Shown piece after piece: positions 9,195 to 18,612 of a DNA stretch of 64,000 nucleotides. A model generated the notes under the pieces. It ran no database searches. It was not told the DNA's origin and worked only from the letters and a program-made list of their open reading frames with translations. The DNA comes from CAYLJJ01 sp964384025 (GTDB lineage Bacteria > Myxococcota_A > Bradymonadia > UBA7976 > UBA1532). The DNA lies in the NCBI GenBank assembly GCA_964384025.1, contig CAYLJJ010000001.1, positions 124,001 through 188,000 of the forward strand, in the 5' to 3' direction. Numbering within the stretch: the first letter of the stretch is position 1; every line of letters begins with the position of its first letter. The position numbers and the translations under genes are program-made.

Positions 9195-12100
9195 ATGAAA
9201 CTCAGACTCCTCTCTCTCCTGCTGCTCTCACTCTTCGCCTGTGATGAGGAGACCAGCCTCAGCGCAGCGGATGATCAGGGAGAGACCCTACCCCCAGGTC
9301 GTGACGCTGCCTTCAATGACAACACCCCAGACGCTGGAGAGGAGCGAGGAGATACAGGTCTGGAGCCGAGGCTCTTTGGAGAGCCCTGCCAGAGCCCCGG
9401 AGATTGCTTGATGGGCTACTGTGTTCCTGATCCTCAGGGCCTCCGTGTATGTACTCAGACCTGCTATGACGACGAAAGCTGTCCAGAGCAGTGGGAGTGT
9501 CGCCCAGTCAACAACACCTACCCCGACACCGTCTTTATCTGCGTCGCCGAGCGCCATGTTCAGTGTCTGCCCTGTGAGCATGATGGACACTGTGGCAGCG
9601 GTGAGGATCGCTGCGTCTCTATCGGCAACGGCCTCTATTGCGCTCGAAACTGTGTCACTGAAGCCTGCCCCGAGGGTCACAGCTGTACAGAGATGGAGAT
9701 CGATGGTGAGGCTCTCTCTCTTTGCCGCCCAGAGGGAGAGAGCTGTCGCCCCTGTCGAGACCAGGATGGAGATGGCTATGGTGAGGGAGAGGACTGCGCG
9801 GGCTTTGACTGCGATGATGAGGATCCTCTGATCTATGAGGGGGCTCCTGAGGTCTGCGACTCCAAAGACAACAACTGTAATGCTCTCACAGATGATGCGG
9901 TTGCGATTCCAGAGAGCGTAAGCTGCGGCCAGGTAGGAGTCTGTCAAGGCAGCATCCCTCGATGCGTTCAGGGAGCTTGGAGTTGTGATTATGGCAGCCT
10001 CTACAGCGAGGATGATCAGCGCTGCGATGAGTTGGACAATGATTGCGATGGCTCAGTGGATGAGGATGTGGACTTTGAGGGAGACCTAGAAAACTGTGGC
10101 TTCTGTGGAGAGGTCTGCGCCTTTGACAACGGCTTTCCTGATTGTGAGGAGGGAGTCTGCATTTTGGGGAGCTGTGAAGAGGAGTATTACGATCTGGATG
10201 AGGAGCCCGAGAATGGCTGTGAATACCACTGCAATTTAAGCAATGAGGGCGAGGAGCAGTGTGATGGCATCGACAACGACTGTGATGGGGAGATCGACGA
10301 AGAGACAAATCTCTTGGGAGATTCTCTGAACTGCGGAGGTTGTGGTCAGATCTGCGCCTTCGACTTTGCCCAGGCGCACTGTGAAGAGGGACGCTGCCTC
10401 TTGGCGGAGTGTGAACCTGAGCACTGGGACCTGGATCGAGATCCTGAGAATGGCTGTGAGTATATCTGCCTCTTTGATGCAGAGGAGGACCTCTGTGATG
10501 GCGTTGACAACGACTGTGATGGAGAGCTGGAGGAGGATGCTGATCTACACGGAGATCCGATGAACTGTGGGAGCTGTGGTCACGCCTGCGACTTTGAGTT
10601 CGCCAGCGCCTCCTGCATTGAGGGGGTCTGTGTGCTCCTGGAGTGCGATCCAGGGCATTGGGATCTAGACGCCCAAGCGGAGAATGGCTGCGAATATATC
10701 TGCGCTTTCAGCCCTGAAGATCCTGAGCAGTGTGATGGTATTGACAATAACTGTGATGGTCAGGTCGATGAGGAGTTCAACCTCGACAGCGATCTTCTTC
10801 ACTGTGGAGCCTGTAATCAGCTCTGCGCGCCCGCCTTCGCGCTCCCTCTCTGCGAGCAGGGTCGCTGCCTCTTTGAGAGCTGCCAAGCGGGGCACTACGA
10901 TCTCAACGGCATTCAGGAGGATGGTTGTGAGTATGATTGTCTCCCTACCGAGAGCGCTGAGGAGCGCTGTAATCTCAGGGATGATGATTGTGATGGCCTG
11001 ATCGATGAGGGCTTCGACCTCTCTTCAGATGTCAGCCACTGTGGAGTGTGTGAGCAGATCTGTGTTTACCCCAACGCTCGCCCGCTCTGCCTTGAGGGCG
11101 CGTGTCAGATGGGGGCCTGTGATCAGTTCTTCTGGGACATTGACGGCCTCTCAGAGAACGGCTGCGAGTATGCTTGTGTGATCACCCAGGGGGGACAAGA
11201 GGTCTGTGACGAGATCGACAACGACTGTGACGGTCTCATCGATGAGGGCTTCGATCTCAACAGCGATGTGGAGCACTGTGGGCTCTGCGATCAGGGCTGT
11301 GCTTTTCAGCGAGGGATCCCCCGCTGTCTGGGTGGAGAGTGCCTGTTGGAGGCCTGCGCAGAGGGCTACTGGGATCTTGATGAGGACTCAGATAATGGCT
11401 GTGAATATGCCTGCTTGCTTGACGGAGAGGAGATCTGCGATGAGATCGACAATGACTGTGACGGTCTTATCGATGAGGGCTTTGATCTCAACATCGATCT
11501 TGAGCACTGCGGAGCCTGTGAACAGCCCTGTGAGCCTCTACGGGCAGAGGGTCGCTGTATCGAAGGGCAGTGTACCATCGACCGCTGTGATTCAGGGAGT
11601 TGGGATCTGGATGGAGAGGTGGAGAGCGGCTGTGAATATCGCTGTGGTGAGAGTGGGGAGGAGATCTGTGATCAGCAGGACAATGACTGTGATGGCCTCA
11701 TCGATGAGGGCTTCGATCTAGAGGGAGATCCTCGGCACTGTGGGGTCTGCAACCAGCGCTGTGTTGCTGAGCATGCTGAGCCTCTCTGTCTCCAGGGAGA
11801 CTGTCAACCGGGAGAGTGTGAGCCCAACTGGCACGATCTAGATGGAGCCCCTGGTTGTGAGTACCCCTGTGCTCCGACCCTGGACGGAGAAGAGGCCTGT
11901 GATGAGATCGACAATGACTGCGATGGGGTGGTGGATGAGGGCTATGATCTAGAGCGGGATGTCGATCACTGTGGAGCCTGTGGCCAAGCCTGCCGCTACC
12001 CCTTTGGGGTGGGGGAGTGTCAAGCGGGGAGCTGCGTCCTCATCGCTTGCCACCACGGCTATGTTGATCAAAACGAGGATCCCAACGACGGCTGTGAGTA

Positions 12101-14474
12101 TGGCTGTGTACCCACAGGCTCTGAAAGCTGCGATGAGATCGACAACAATTGCAATGGAGAGATTGACGAGACCTTCCAGTTCCTCACTGACCTCCAGAAC
12201 TGTGGCCGCTGCAATAACGTCTGTTCCTTTGAACATGCGCTCCCAGCCTGTGAGTTTGGACACTGTCGCCTTATGGAGTGTGACCTGGGGCATATCAACC
12301 TCAATGGCCTCTCCCAGGATGGCTGTGAATATGCTTGCCTCGTCGATGGAGCGGAGCGCTGTGATCTACAGGACAATGACTGTGATGGCGCTGTTGATGA
12401 AGATTTCGATCTCCAAACAGACACCATGAACTGCGGTCGATGTGGAGAGATCTGCTTCTTTGACAACGCTACCCCAGAGTGTTTTGGGGGAGAGTGCCGT
12501 ATCGAGAGTTGCCAAGCGGGCTTCTGGAATCTGGATGGTGACTCAGAGAACGGCTGCGAATATCCCTGCTTTGTTACGGAAAATGGTGTTGAGGTGTGTG
12601 ACGAGGCCGACAATGATTGTAATGGCTTCGTGGATGAGGGTTTTGATCTCAGCCGGGATCCAGAGCATTGTGGAGACTGCAATGCTGCCTGCGACCTGCC
12701 CCACGCGGTCTCTGGTTGTCGGGCGGGGAGCTGTGTGATCACGGAATGCGCTCCAGGTCGAGTGGATCTGAACTTGGAGCCGGAGGATGGCTGTGAGTAC
12801 GCCTGCACCCCCAGCAACGATGGTGAGGAACGCTGTGATGAGCAGGACAATAATTGTGATGGAGAGATCGATGAAGGCTTCGATCTCAGCAGCGACCCGC
12901 TCAACTGTGGCCTCTGTGGTATTGACTGTCGGCGCCCCAATGCTCTCGTAGAGTGTGCGCTTGGGAGCTGCCAATTTCTGGGCTGTGAGGAGCATTATTG
13001 GGATCTGGACGGCAACGCGGCCAACGGCTGTGAATATGCTTGCCAGCGACAGGGAGCTGAGGATCTCCCTGATCTGATGGGCCTGGACAGCAACTGTGAT
13101 GGCATCGACGGCGACATTCAACATGCCCTCTTTGTTTCTCCCGCTGGAGATGATGAAGGCCCTGGCAGCATGGAGCGGCCCCTCCGCAGCTTAGGCGTCG
13201 CTATTACCCAAGCCTACGCCGATGATGAGATTCAACAGGTCCTTGTCTCTCGGGGTGTTTACCGAGAGGCGCTCCAGCTCAAAAACGCCGTCCATCTCTT
13301 TGGAGGCTATGATCACAGCCAGCGTTGGCTTCGCGATCTTGAACTCTATGAGAGCCGTATCGAGAGCGATTCGATCCCTGTACAAGCGTTCCTCGTCGGT
13401 GAGGAGACCTACTTTCAGGGCTTCACCATTGAAGATATCCATCTGGGCGCAGAGGGGCGCTCCAGCTACGCAGTTCATATCTCCTTTGGGGATGGTTTGA
13501 TCCTGGAGGCTTGTCGCATCATCGCTGGACCTGGTGGTTTTGGAGCTGATGGCATCTCAGGCAGCAATGGAGCCAATGGAGCTCGTGGGGGCGATGGACA
13601 GAGTGGCTATAATGATGGCAGCAGTGGTGGCTATGGTGGTGCTGGAGCGAGCAGCAGCTGTGGGGCAACAGGAGGAAGGGGAGGACGAGGAGGCTACGGA
13701 AATAATAGAGGGAGTGGAGGAGGCTCAGGTGGTGGGATTATGGGGGCTCCGGGTGGACCGGGCGGTGCCCCAGGGACAGACAACTGCTGGTCTGGTTGCA
13801 GTCACTCCGATCCGGGCTGTGGCCCCGGCCAATCGGGCTCGGGCTGCACAGGCAATCTCCTCAGTGGAGGCTCTGGGGGCTCTGGACAACAGGGCGCTGG
13901 AGGAACGGGCGAGGGTCAACTGGATGGGCTCTACTGGGTTGGCTATGTGGGGCAGGATGGCGTTGATGGAGTACATGGCAGCGGCGGAGGTGGTGGGGGC
14001 GGTGGTGCTGGCAATGACTGCTGCTTAGATGATCGAGGCGGCGGCGGTGGGGGCGGCGGCGCGGGTGGCTGTGCTGGCACCCGAGGTCGTGGAGGTCACG
14101 CGGGTGGAGGAAGCTTTGGCGTCTTTATCTACCACGCCAACCCTGAGGTTCGAGACAACCTGATCATCACCGCTGGGGGGGGCTCTGGTGGTGACGGTGG
14201 CGATGGAGGTCTTGGTGGAAATGGTGGTTTAGGAGGCGCTGGCGGCCCTCGTCGAGATGATGGCAACCGTGGAGGTTCTGGGAGCAGTGGAGGTCGCGGT
14301 GGTCGTGGTGGCTGCGGTGGTGGTGGCGCGGGGGGTGTCTCCTACGGCATCTACCGCGTTCAGGATGCCGAGCCGATCCTCAGCGGCAACAGCTTTGAGA
14401 TCGGCCCTGGTGGTCAGGGTGGCAGCAGCTGTCGGCATCCAGGTGAAGAGGGAGACTCTGGAGAGCTGCTCTAG
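9195..14474 (+). CDS. giant secreted lipoprotein with MopE-type Cys/Asp repeats and Gly-rich C-terminus
   Basis: 1759 residues. A lipoprotein signal (LLLLSLFAC, Cys16) is followed by Cys-rich segments, then 13 tandem units of about 78 residues. Each unit opens with the putative metal-binding motif CD-x-x-DN-D/N-CDG-x-x-DE, known from MopE-like proteins and common in myxobacterial secreted proteins, continues with NCG-x-C-x-x-x-C and ends with a D-L-D ... GCEY-x-C motif. A decayed unit (LDSNCDGIDGD) ends the array. Next comes a region resembling a secreted beta-helix (FVSPAGDDEGPGS ... GGYDHSQRWLRD), then about 260 residues extremely rich in Gly, Ser and Ala. The Asp clusters look calcium-binding-like and the cysteines probably form disulfides. 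A surface or matrix role is likely but unproven. The neighbouring kinase gene lies 131 bases downstream. Confidence 0.88.
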   Translation: MKLRLLSLLLLSLFACDEETSLSAADDQGETLPPGRDAAFNDNTPDAGEERGDTGLEPRLFGEPCQSPGDCLMGYCVPDPQGLRVCTQTCYDDESCPEQWECRPVNNTYPDTVFICVAERHVQCLPCEHDGHCGSGEDRCVSIGNGLYCARNCVTEACPEGHSCTEMEIDGEALSLCRPEGESCRPCRDQDGDGYGEGEDCAGFDCDDEDPLIYEGAPEVCDSKDNNCNALTDDAVAIPESVSCGQVGVCQGSIPRCVQGAWSCDYGSLYSEDDQRCDELDNDCDGSVDEDVDFEGDLENCGFCGEVCAFDNGFPDCEEGVCILGSCEEEYYDLDEEPENGCEYHCNLSNEGEEQCDGIDNDCDGEIDEETNLLGDSLNCGGCGQICAFDFAQAHCEEGRCLLAECEPEHWDLDRDPENGCEYICLFDAEEDLCDGVDNDCDGELEEDADLHGDPMNCGSCGHACDFEFASASCIEGVCVLLECDPGHWDLDAQAENGCEYICAFSPEDPEQCDGIDNNCDGQVDEEFNLDSDLLHCGACNQLCAPAFALPLCEQGRCLFESCQAGHYDLNGIQEDGCEYDCLPTESAEERCNLRDDDCDGLIDEGFDLSSDVSHCGVCEQICVYPNARPLCLEGACQMGACDQFFWDIDGLSENGCEYACVITQGGQEVCDEIDNDCDGLIDEGFDLNSDVEHCGLCDQGCAFQRGIPRCLGGECLLEACAEGYWDLDEDSDNGCEYACLLDGEEICDEIDNDCDGLIDEGFDLNIDLEHCGACEQPCEPLRAEGRCIEGQCTIDRCDSGSWDLDGEVESGCEYRCGESGEEICDQQDNDCDGLIDEGFDLEGDPRHCGVCNQRCVAEHAEPLCLQGDCQPGECEPNWHDLDGAPGCEYPCAPTLDGEEACDEIDNDCDGVVDEGYDLERDVDHCGACGQACRYPFGVGECQAGSCVLIACHHGYVDQNEDPNDGCEYGCVPTGSESCDEIDNNCNGEIDETFQFLTDLQNCGRCNNVCSFEHALPACEFGHCRLMECDLGHINLNGLSQDGCEYACLVDGAERCDLQDNDCDGAVDEDFDLQTDTMNCGRCGEICFFDNATPECFGGECRIESCQAGFWNLDGDSENGCEYPCFVTENGVEVCDEADNDCNGFVDEGFDLSRDPEHCGDCNAACDLPHAVSGCRAGSCVITECAPGRVDLNLEPEDGCEYACTPSNDGEERCDEQDNNCDGEIDEGFDLSSDPLNCGLCGIDCRRPNALVECALGSCQFLGCEEHYWDLDGNAANGCEYACQRQGAEDLPDLMGLDSNCDGIDGDIQHALFVSPAGDDEGPGSMERPLRSLGVAITQAYADDEIQQVLVSRGVYREALQLKNAVHLFGGYDHSQRWLRDLELYESRIESDSIPVQAFLVGEETYFQGFTIEDIHLGAEGRSSYAVHISFGDGLILEACRIIAGPGGFGADGISGSNGANGARGGDGQSGYNDGSSGGYGGAGASSSCGATGGRGGRGGYGNNRGSGGGSGGGIMGAPGGPGGAPGTDNCWSGCSHSDPGCGPGQSGSGCTGNLLSGGSGGSGQQGAGGTGEGQLDGLYWVGYVGQDGVDGVHGSGGGGGGGGAGNDCCLDDRGGGGGGGGAGGCAGTRGRGGHAGGGSFGVFIYHANPEVRDNLIITAGGGSGGDGGDGGLGGNGGLGGAGGPRRDDGNRGGSGSSGGRGGRGGCGGGGAGGVSYGIYRVQDAEPILSGNSFEIGPGGQGGSSCRHPGEEGDSGELL
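10017..13044 (+). repeat. 13 diverged in-frame repeats of about 233 bp
   Basis: Tandem copies of the CDG-x-x-DE / NCG-x-C / GCEY module inside the giant lipoprotein gene. The DNA copies have diverged (many synonymous changes such as tgtgatggc, tgcgatggg and tgtgacggt) while the Cys and Asp positions are fixed, which indicates purifying selection on the protein rather than recent duplication. Two adjacent units around 11190-11480 are the most alike (both encode CDEIDNDCDGLIDEGFDLN). Confidence 0.85.
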
Positions 14475-14510
14475 CTTCTCTTTGCTTTGCCTCTCGACAG
14501 GGCTCAATCT

Positions 14511-14536
14511 GCTCAAAGTTTTGAGCAACTTATTTT
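14511..14536 (+). terminator. candidate intrinsic terminator after the MopE-repeat gene
   Basis: Perfect stem GCTCAA/TTGAGC with a 4-base loop, 36 bases after the stop codon, followed by AACTTATTTT. The T-run is interrupted, so strength is uncertain. Confidence 0.5.
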
Positions 14537-14605
14537 CCAGTGGGGAGAAGAGATTGCTTCCCCTCAAACCTCAAGCTACGGTCTCCCAATCCAAGGGAGA
14601 CTCGA

Positions 14606-16414
14606 ATGCCTACAAAGAGCACAATTTTATCCCGAGTCGGCCAGGACGCTCTGCTCTTCTTGAAGACCATTCAGGATGAGATCGCCGAAAGCCGCACCCC
14701 CTACGCCAGCGATATTCGTCGATTTATCGAGCGAGGCCTAAGCCTTAAATTCCCAGAATACATACAGTTCCTTGAAAAGTATGGTTTCTTGAGCTATCAG
14801 CGCCGAGGAGATGTTCTCTCTCTGACCCGTGCCGGTGAGGAGATCGTGGATGGGAATGAGGGCCGACTGGCAGGTCTCATCGAGGATGCTGATTACCACT
14901 TTGGGGATCGCCTTGAGAAGCTGGAGTTGAAGGAGGTCCCAACTCAGGGGCAGCGTCTGGATGAGCGCTACCTTCAGTTTGAGTCGGTGGGCAGTGGAGG
15001 CTTGGGGAGTGTCTGGCGAGGGGCTCAGCTCAGCATCGATCGTCCAGTGGCGATCAAGACCCTGGATGGGCTCTTTGATCTCTTCCCTGGCGATCAACAC
15101 GAGACCGTCCTTCGTCGATTGGAGATGGTGATACGAGATCACGCGCGTCTGATCAGCCCCTTTATCGTGCAGATCTTGGATCAGAACCCTCGACATGAAC
15201 CGCCCTACTTTGTAATGGAGCTGGCTCAGGGGGGGAATCTCCGACGCCTGCTCAGCAAAGGCCCCCTGGCTGCACCCATCGCCATCCGTTACCTTATTCA
15301 GATCTCCATCGGACTCCAGGCCGCTCACGCTGAGGGTCTCCTTCATCGAGACCTACGACCTGAGAATGTGCTCTTCGATGAAAATGGCAACATCAAGTTG
15401 AGTGACTTTGGCATCACTCGGGTCGCTGAGCGAGACGCCGGGAATATGCGGCAAGCTTATGTGGGCTATGGCTCTGTAGGCTATATGGCTCCTGAAAACT
15501 TCCGTCGAGGAGCTCGTCCCCAGCCCAACGCAGATATCTACTCTCTGGGGATCCTGCTCTATGAAATGCTGGTGGGTGAGCTGCCGGGGAGACGCTCTCC
15601 CATGCCCAGCGAGGTAGCCGCAGGAGTACCCCAAGATCTCGACGAACTCTTTGACGTGATGACCCAGGATTATCCAGATCGTCGTCCTGGCAGCATAGAG
15701 GAGGTCTTGGAGATGATCTGGCGCTCAGACTCCATCGTCGCGCTCCTGGATCCTCGTCAAGCTCCCCTCTTCTCTAGCCCCCCACTGCCCCTCCCGGGCC
15801 TGGAATCCAAGCCCACACACTCAGAGGGTCGGCGCGTGGGTGGAGGACAGAACTCTCGTAGAGAATCTAACCCCCGCCGAGAGTCTGCCCGTCATGAGAC
15901 AGAAGGCTCCAGCGCTCCTCGTCACGAAGCGCGGAGAGCGAGCAGCTCTCATAAGGCGACCCAACCTCCCAGGGTGATCGAGCCTCCGCTCAGCTCTACA
16001 TCTCCGACGAGTTCTGAGGTGGAACCCCAGAATCTTCAAGAACCTGAGGTGCGTGGAAGAGCCCCTAGAGCCAGAGCTGTGCTTAGATCTCGAAACGCAG
16101 AGAGTTCAAGAGCCCCTCGCCCCAGCCGCTCTCGGACCTCCCTTCCGCGCATCCCTGAAATTGAGCCGCATGAGGAGGAGATCCTACCACGGGCTCAGGC
16201 GATCCCTGCGACAGAGCCCATACTCACAGATGATGAACTCTTTCAGGAGACCTTGGCGCGTTTGGGAGAGGATCCTGAAGCAGATTTAGATGAGAGCATC
16301 GAGGTTCTCGATGTAGAGCTGATGGAGGAGGAGGAGTTGCGTAGCTCTTCAGAGCGCCGACGAGAGCAGACTCGTGCTGAGATCAACGCTCGCCTCAACC
16401 GTTTACGCAAGTAG
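14606..16414 (+). CDS. Ser/Thr protein kinase with N-terminal winged-helix-like region
   Basis: About 602 residues. Residues 1-85 are helical and end in FLEKYGFLSYQRRGDVLSLT, a pattern like a small winged helix with a beta-hairpin wing. The kinase domain follows (about 124-370): glycine loop GSGGLGSVW, VAIKTL Lys, HRDLRPEN, DFGITR and GYMAPENF. It is unusual in having HRDLR rather than HRDLK; the catalytic Asp and Asn are kept. No transmembrane helix is seen. The C-terminal 230 residues are Arg/Ser/Pro-rich then acidic. The frame extends upstream to a GTG at 14540, but the ATG at 14606 has AAGGGAGA eight bases before it. A soluble kinase with a possible nucleic-acid-binding head suggests signalling to transcription; this is inference. 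Confidence 0.88.
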   Translation: MPTKSTILSRVGQDALLFLKTIQDEIAESRTPYASDIRRFIERGLSLKFPEYIQFLEKYGFLSYQRRGDVLSLTRAGEEIVDGNEGRLAGLIEDADYHFGDRLEKLELKEVPTQGQRLDERYLQFESVGSGGLGSVWRGAQLSIDRPVAIKTLDGLFDLFPGDQHETVLRRLEMVIRDHARLISPFIVQILDQNPRHEPPYFVMELAQGGNLRRLLSKGPLAAPIAIRYLIQISIGLQAAHAEGLLHRDLRPENVLFDENGNIKLSDFGITRVAERDAGNMRQAYVGYGSVGYMAPENFRRGARPQPNADIYSLGILLYEMLVGELPGRRSPMPSEVAAGVPQDLDELFDVMTQDYPDRRPGSIEEVLEMIWRSDSIVALLDPRQAPLFSSPPLPLPGLESKPTHSEGRRVGGGQNSRRESNPRRESARHETEGSSAPRHEARRASSSHKATQPPRVIEPPLSSTSPTSSEVEPQNLQEPEVRGRAPRARAVLRSRNAESSRAPRPSRSRTSLPRIPEIEPHEEEILPRAQAIPATEPILTDDELFQETLARLGEDPEADLDESIEVLDVELMEEEELRSSSERRREQTRAEINARLNRLRK

Positions 16415-16415
16415 A

Positions 16416-17213
16416 TCAGTGGCCTCCAAAGCGGGGGCTGCGTCCCTCCAGGAGCGCATTGACCGCCTCCTGATGATCCTGGGTATGTTGAGCGAGCGCT
16501 TGATAGCTTGCGGCCAACTCCAGGGCCCGATCCAGATCCATATCCCAGCTTCGATAAGCGCTGCGTTTGCTGAGTTGCATGGCGATAGGAGCACTCTGAG
16601 CCAACTGCTCGCCGTGCCGTCGTGCCTCTGTGCTCAGCTCCTCAGAGGGGACTCGATGATGGATCAAGCCGATCCGCTCCGCTTCTCTGGCTTCGATCAC
16701 CCGTCCGGTGAGCATCAATTCCAACGCTCTGGAGAAGCCCACGGTACGAGAGAGCAGGTAGGCACCTCCATCTCCTGGGACCAAACCCACACGGACAAAA
16801 GTAGAGCCAAAGATCGCCTCCTCCGAGGCGATCCGAATGTCGCACATACAGGCCAGATCTAAGCCAGCGCCGATGGCGGCTCCATTGATGGCGGCGATGA
16901 TCGGTTTGTCAAAGAGGGCCAAGCGCCTTGGAATGCGTTGTAGACCTCGGATGTAGTTCCCCCGCAGCTCCGTTGGATCCCCTGCGAACATCCCCTCTCG
17001 CGCCCTCATCTTCTTGAGATCACCCCCTGCGCAGAAGCTCTCCCCCTCTCCGGTGAGGATCAAACAGCGGATCTCGGGATCCTGCTCAGCTTGCTCCAGA
17101 GCAGCTAAAAGCTCCTCCACCATCTGTGTATTGAGAGCGTTGCGTGCCTCGCTCCGTTTGAGCACAAGCCACAACAAGGGGCCTTCCTGCTGATATCCAA
17201 TCTGCGTGTACAT
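16416..17213 (-). CDS. enoyl-CoA hydratase/isomerase family protein
   Basis: 265 residues of the crotonase fold. Visible are the RSEARNALN acyl-CoA-binding segment, the oxyanion-hole region FCAGGDL and AAINGAAIGAGLDLACMCD, and FVRVGLVPGDGGAYLLSR. At the two positions where classical enoyl-CoA hydratase has catalytic Glu, this protein appears to have Asp (GLDLA and VPGDGG), so the reaction could be hydration or isomerisation of an unusual acyl-CoA. The start has GGAGG just upstream. It converges with the kinase gene, with only one base between the two stop codons, and is divergent from the acetyltransferase gene. Confidence 0.9.
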   Translation of the reverse strand: MYTQIGYQQEGPLLWLVLKRSEARNALNTQMVEELLAALEQAEQDPEIRCLILTGEGESFCAGGDLKKMRAREGMFAGDPTELRGNYIRGLQRIPRRLALFDKPIIAAINGAAIGAGLDLACMCDIRIASEEAIFGSTFVRVGLVPGDGGAYLLSRTVGFSRALELMLTGRVIEAREAERIGLIHHRVPSEELSTEARRHGEQLAQSAPIAMQLSKRSAYRSWDMDLDRALELAASYQALAQHTQDHQEAVNALLEGRSPRFGGH

Positions 17214-17382
17214 ATCCCTCCATGGCTCAGTACAGAGTTTTGGGTCCAGCCTGAGCGCTCAGACATGATAACGGAGGGATCCCTCTAGATAAAACGAGAT
17301 TGAATCTTTCCAGTAGATTTTCAGGACATTTTGATCTCCCTCCAGATCAGGCATGGTGTGACAAACTTCGAGGAGATCTTCA

Positions 17383-18588
17383 GTGAACAAGGGGTGGTTG
17401 TGCCCAGCCGGTGAAATGCAGAGAGGGAAGCTCGCCCACATCTTAAGCAGCTGCTTTGCGGTCAGCGATGAGGAATCCCTGAACTGGTTTAAGAGGCTGG
17501 GAGAGGAGAATGTTCGAGTTGCCTTGCGTTTAGGTGAGGTGCAGGGGGGGATGGTATTGCTCCCGATGTTCCAGTACTTCGGTGGCAGACCCATCCCGAT
17601 GATGGGGGTGGCTGGGGTAGGAGTCTCTCCCTGTTATCGTCGCCAAGGTTTGGCTAAGAAGATGATGAAGCAGGCGTTGCTGGAGGCTCATGAGCGGGGC
17701 TTTGCTCTCTCCAGCCTCTACGCATCCAGCTTGGCCCTCTATCGCCACTCGGGCTATGAGCTGGCGGGGGGACGTTATAAGGTTCAGATCCCCGCTGAGT
17801 TGATCAAGGTCAAGGGTGACACAAGCAGGATCCAGGAGCTGGAAGAGGCGGATTTTGAAGCGGTCAAAGAGGTTCATCAGCGCTTCGCTGAAGCGGGCAA
17901 CGGCCAACTGGGACGCCCTGAGGCGCTCTGGCGTCGAGCACGCTTTGAGCGAGATGGGCGTCCCCTCTTTGGCTATGGCTATAGAACTGCGAAGGGTCTG
18001 GAGGGCTACCTCTATCTGCGAACGGAGCGTCAGCCCGGAGAGATGCACCATCTGCTCAAGCTGACCGACTTTATCGCTCTCAATGAAGCCGCAGCGCGAG
18101 GGCTCTGGGCCTTACTGAGCAACCACGCGACTACAGCATCGAATGTCCACTGTTTCCTCTCTCCCTGGAGCCTACCCCCTATGGTCTTAGAGGAGCGGCA
18201 AGCCCTCAAGACGCGGTTACTGGACACTTGGACTCTGCGGATCCTCAACATCCCTCTGGCCCTAGAATCACGCGGCTACCCCAAAGCGGTCTCTGGACGA
18301 GTCTCTCTTCGGATAAAAGACAAGCAGCTCTTCCAAAACAACCGCGCTTGGGTTTTGGATGTCGATAGGGGAGTTGCCCAGGTAAAGGTGGATGCTGAGC
18401 TTCCGTCACGCCTGAGATCATCCCATCCAGTCTTTTTGGGACCCAGGGGGCTCTCTGCCCTCTTTAGCGGTCATATGAACCCATTTCAGCTTAAAGCCCT
18501 GGGTTTTTTGGATGGAGAAGATCGAGACCTACTGACACTCCAGCTTCTCTTTGGAGGACCTCAACCCTGGATGATCGATATGTTTTGA
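17383..18588 (+). CDS. Eis-like GNAT acetyltransferase
   Basis: 401 residues, the size of the Eis family (two GNAT-like lobes plus a sterol-carrier-like C-terminal domain). The acetyl-CoA loop reads VSPCYRRQGLAKKMM. Tyr120 in LALYRHSGYELAG sits where Mycobacterium tuberculosis Eis has its catalytic Tyr126, and the protein ends exactly in Phe, as Eis does, whose terminal carboxylate takes part in catalysis. This argues for an active N-acetyltransferase, perhaps acting on amines or aminoglycosides; the substrate is unknown. GTG start with AGGAG eight bases upstream; an internal ATG at 17416 is possible. The downstream histidine-kinase frame continues in the same phase after the TGA stop. Confidence 0.85.
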   Translation: MNKGWLCPAGEMQRGKLAHILSSCFAVSDEESLNWFKRLGEENVRVALRLGEVQGGMVLLPMFQYFGGRPIPMMGVAGVGVSPCYRRQGLAKKMMKQALLEAHERGFALSSLYASSLALYRHSGYELAGGRYKVQIPAELIKVKGDTSRIQELEEADFEAVKEVHQRFAEAGNGQLGRPEALWRRARFERDGRPLFGYGYRTAKGLEGYLYLRTERQPGEMHHLLKLTDFIALNEAAARGLWALLSNHATTASNVHCFLSPWSLPPMVLEERQALKTRLLDTWTLRILNIPLALESRGYPKAVSGRVSLRIKDKQLFQNNRAWVLDVDRGVAQVKVDAELPSRLRSSHPVFLGPRGLSALFSGHMNPFQLKALGFLDGEDRDLLTLQLLFGGPQPWMIDMF

Positions 18589-18612
18589 ATAAAACTTAGA
18601 AATAACTCAAGA

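Noticed and set aside
10342..13124. Many open frames on both strands inside the MopE-repeat gene (for example 11206-11721 plus, 12068-12940 minus)
   Set aside because: They follow the repeat period, consist of biased residues (Met/Thr/Ser or Ser/Gln/Pro) and are out-of-frame readings of the real gene.
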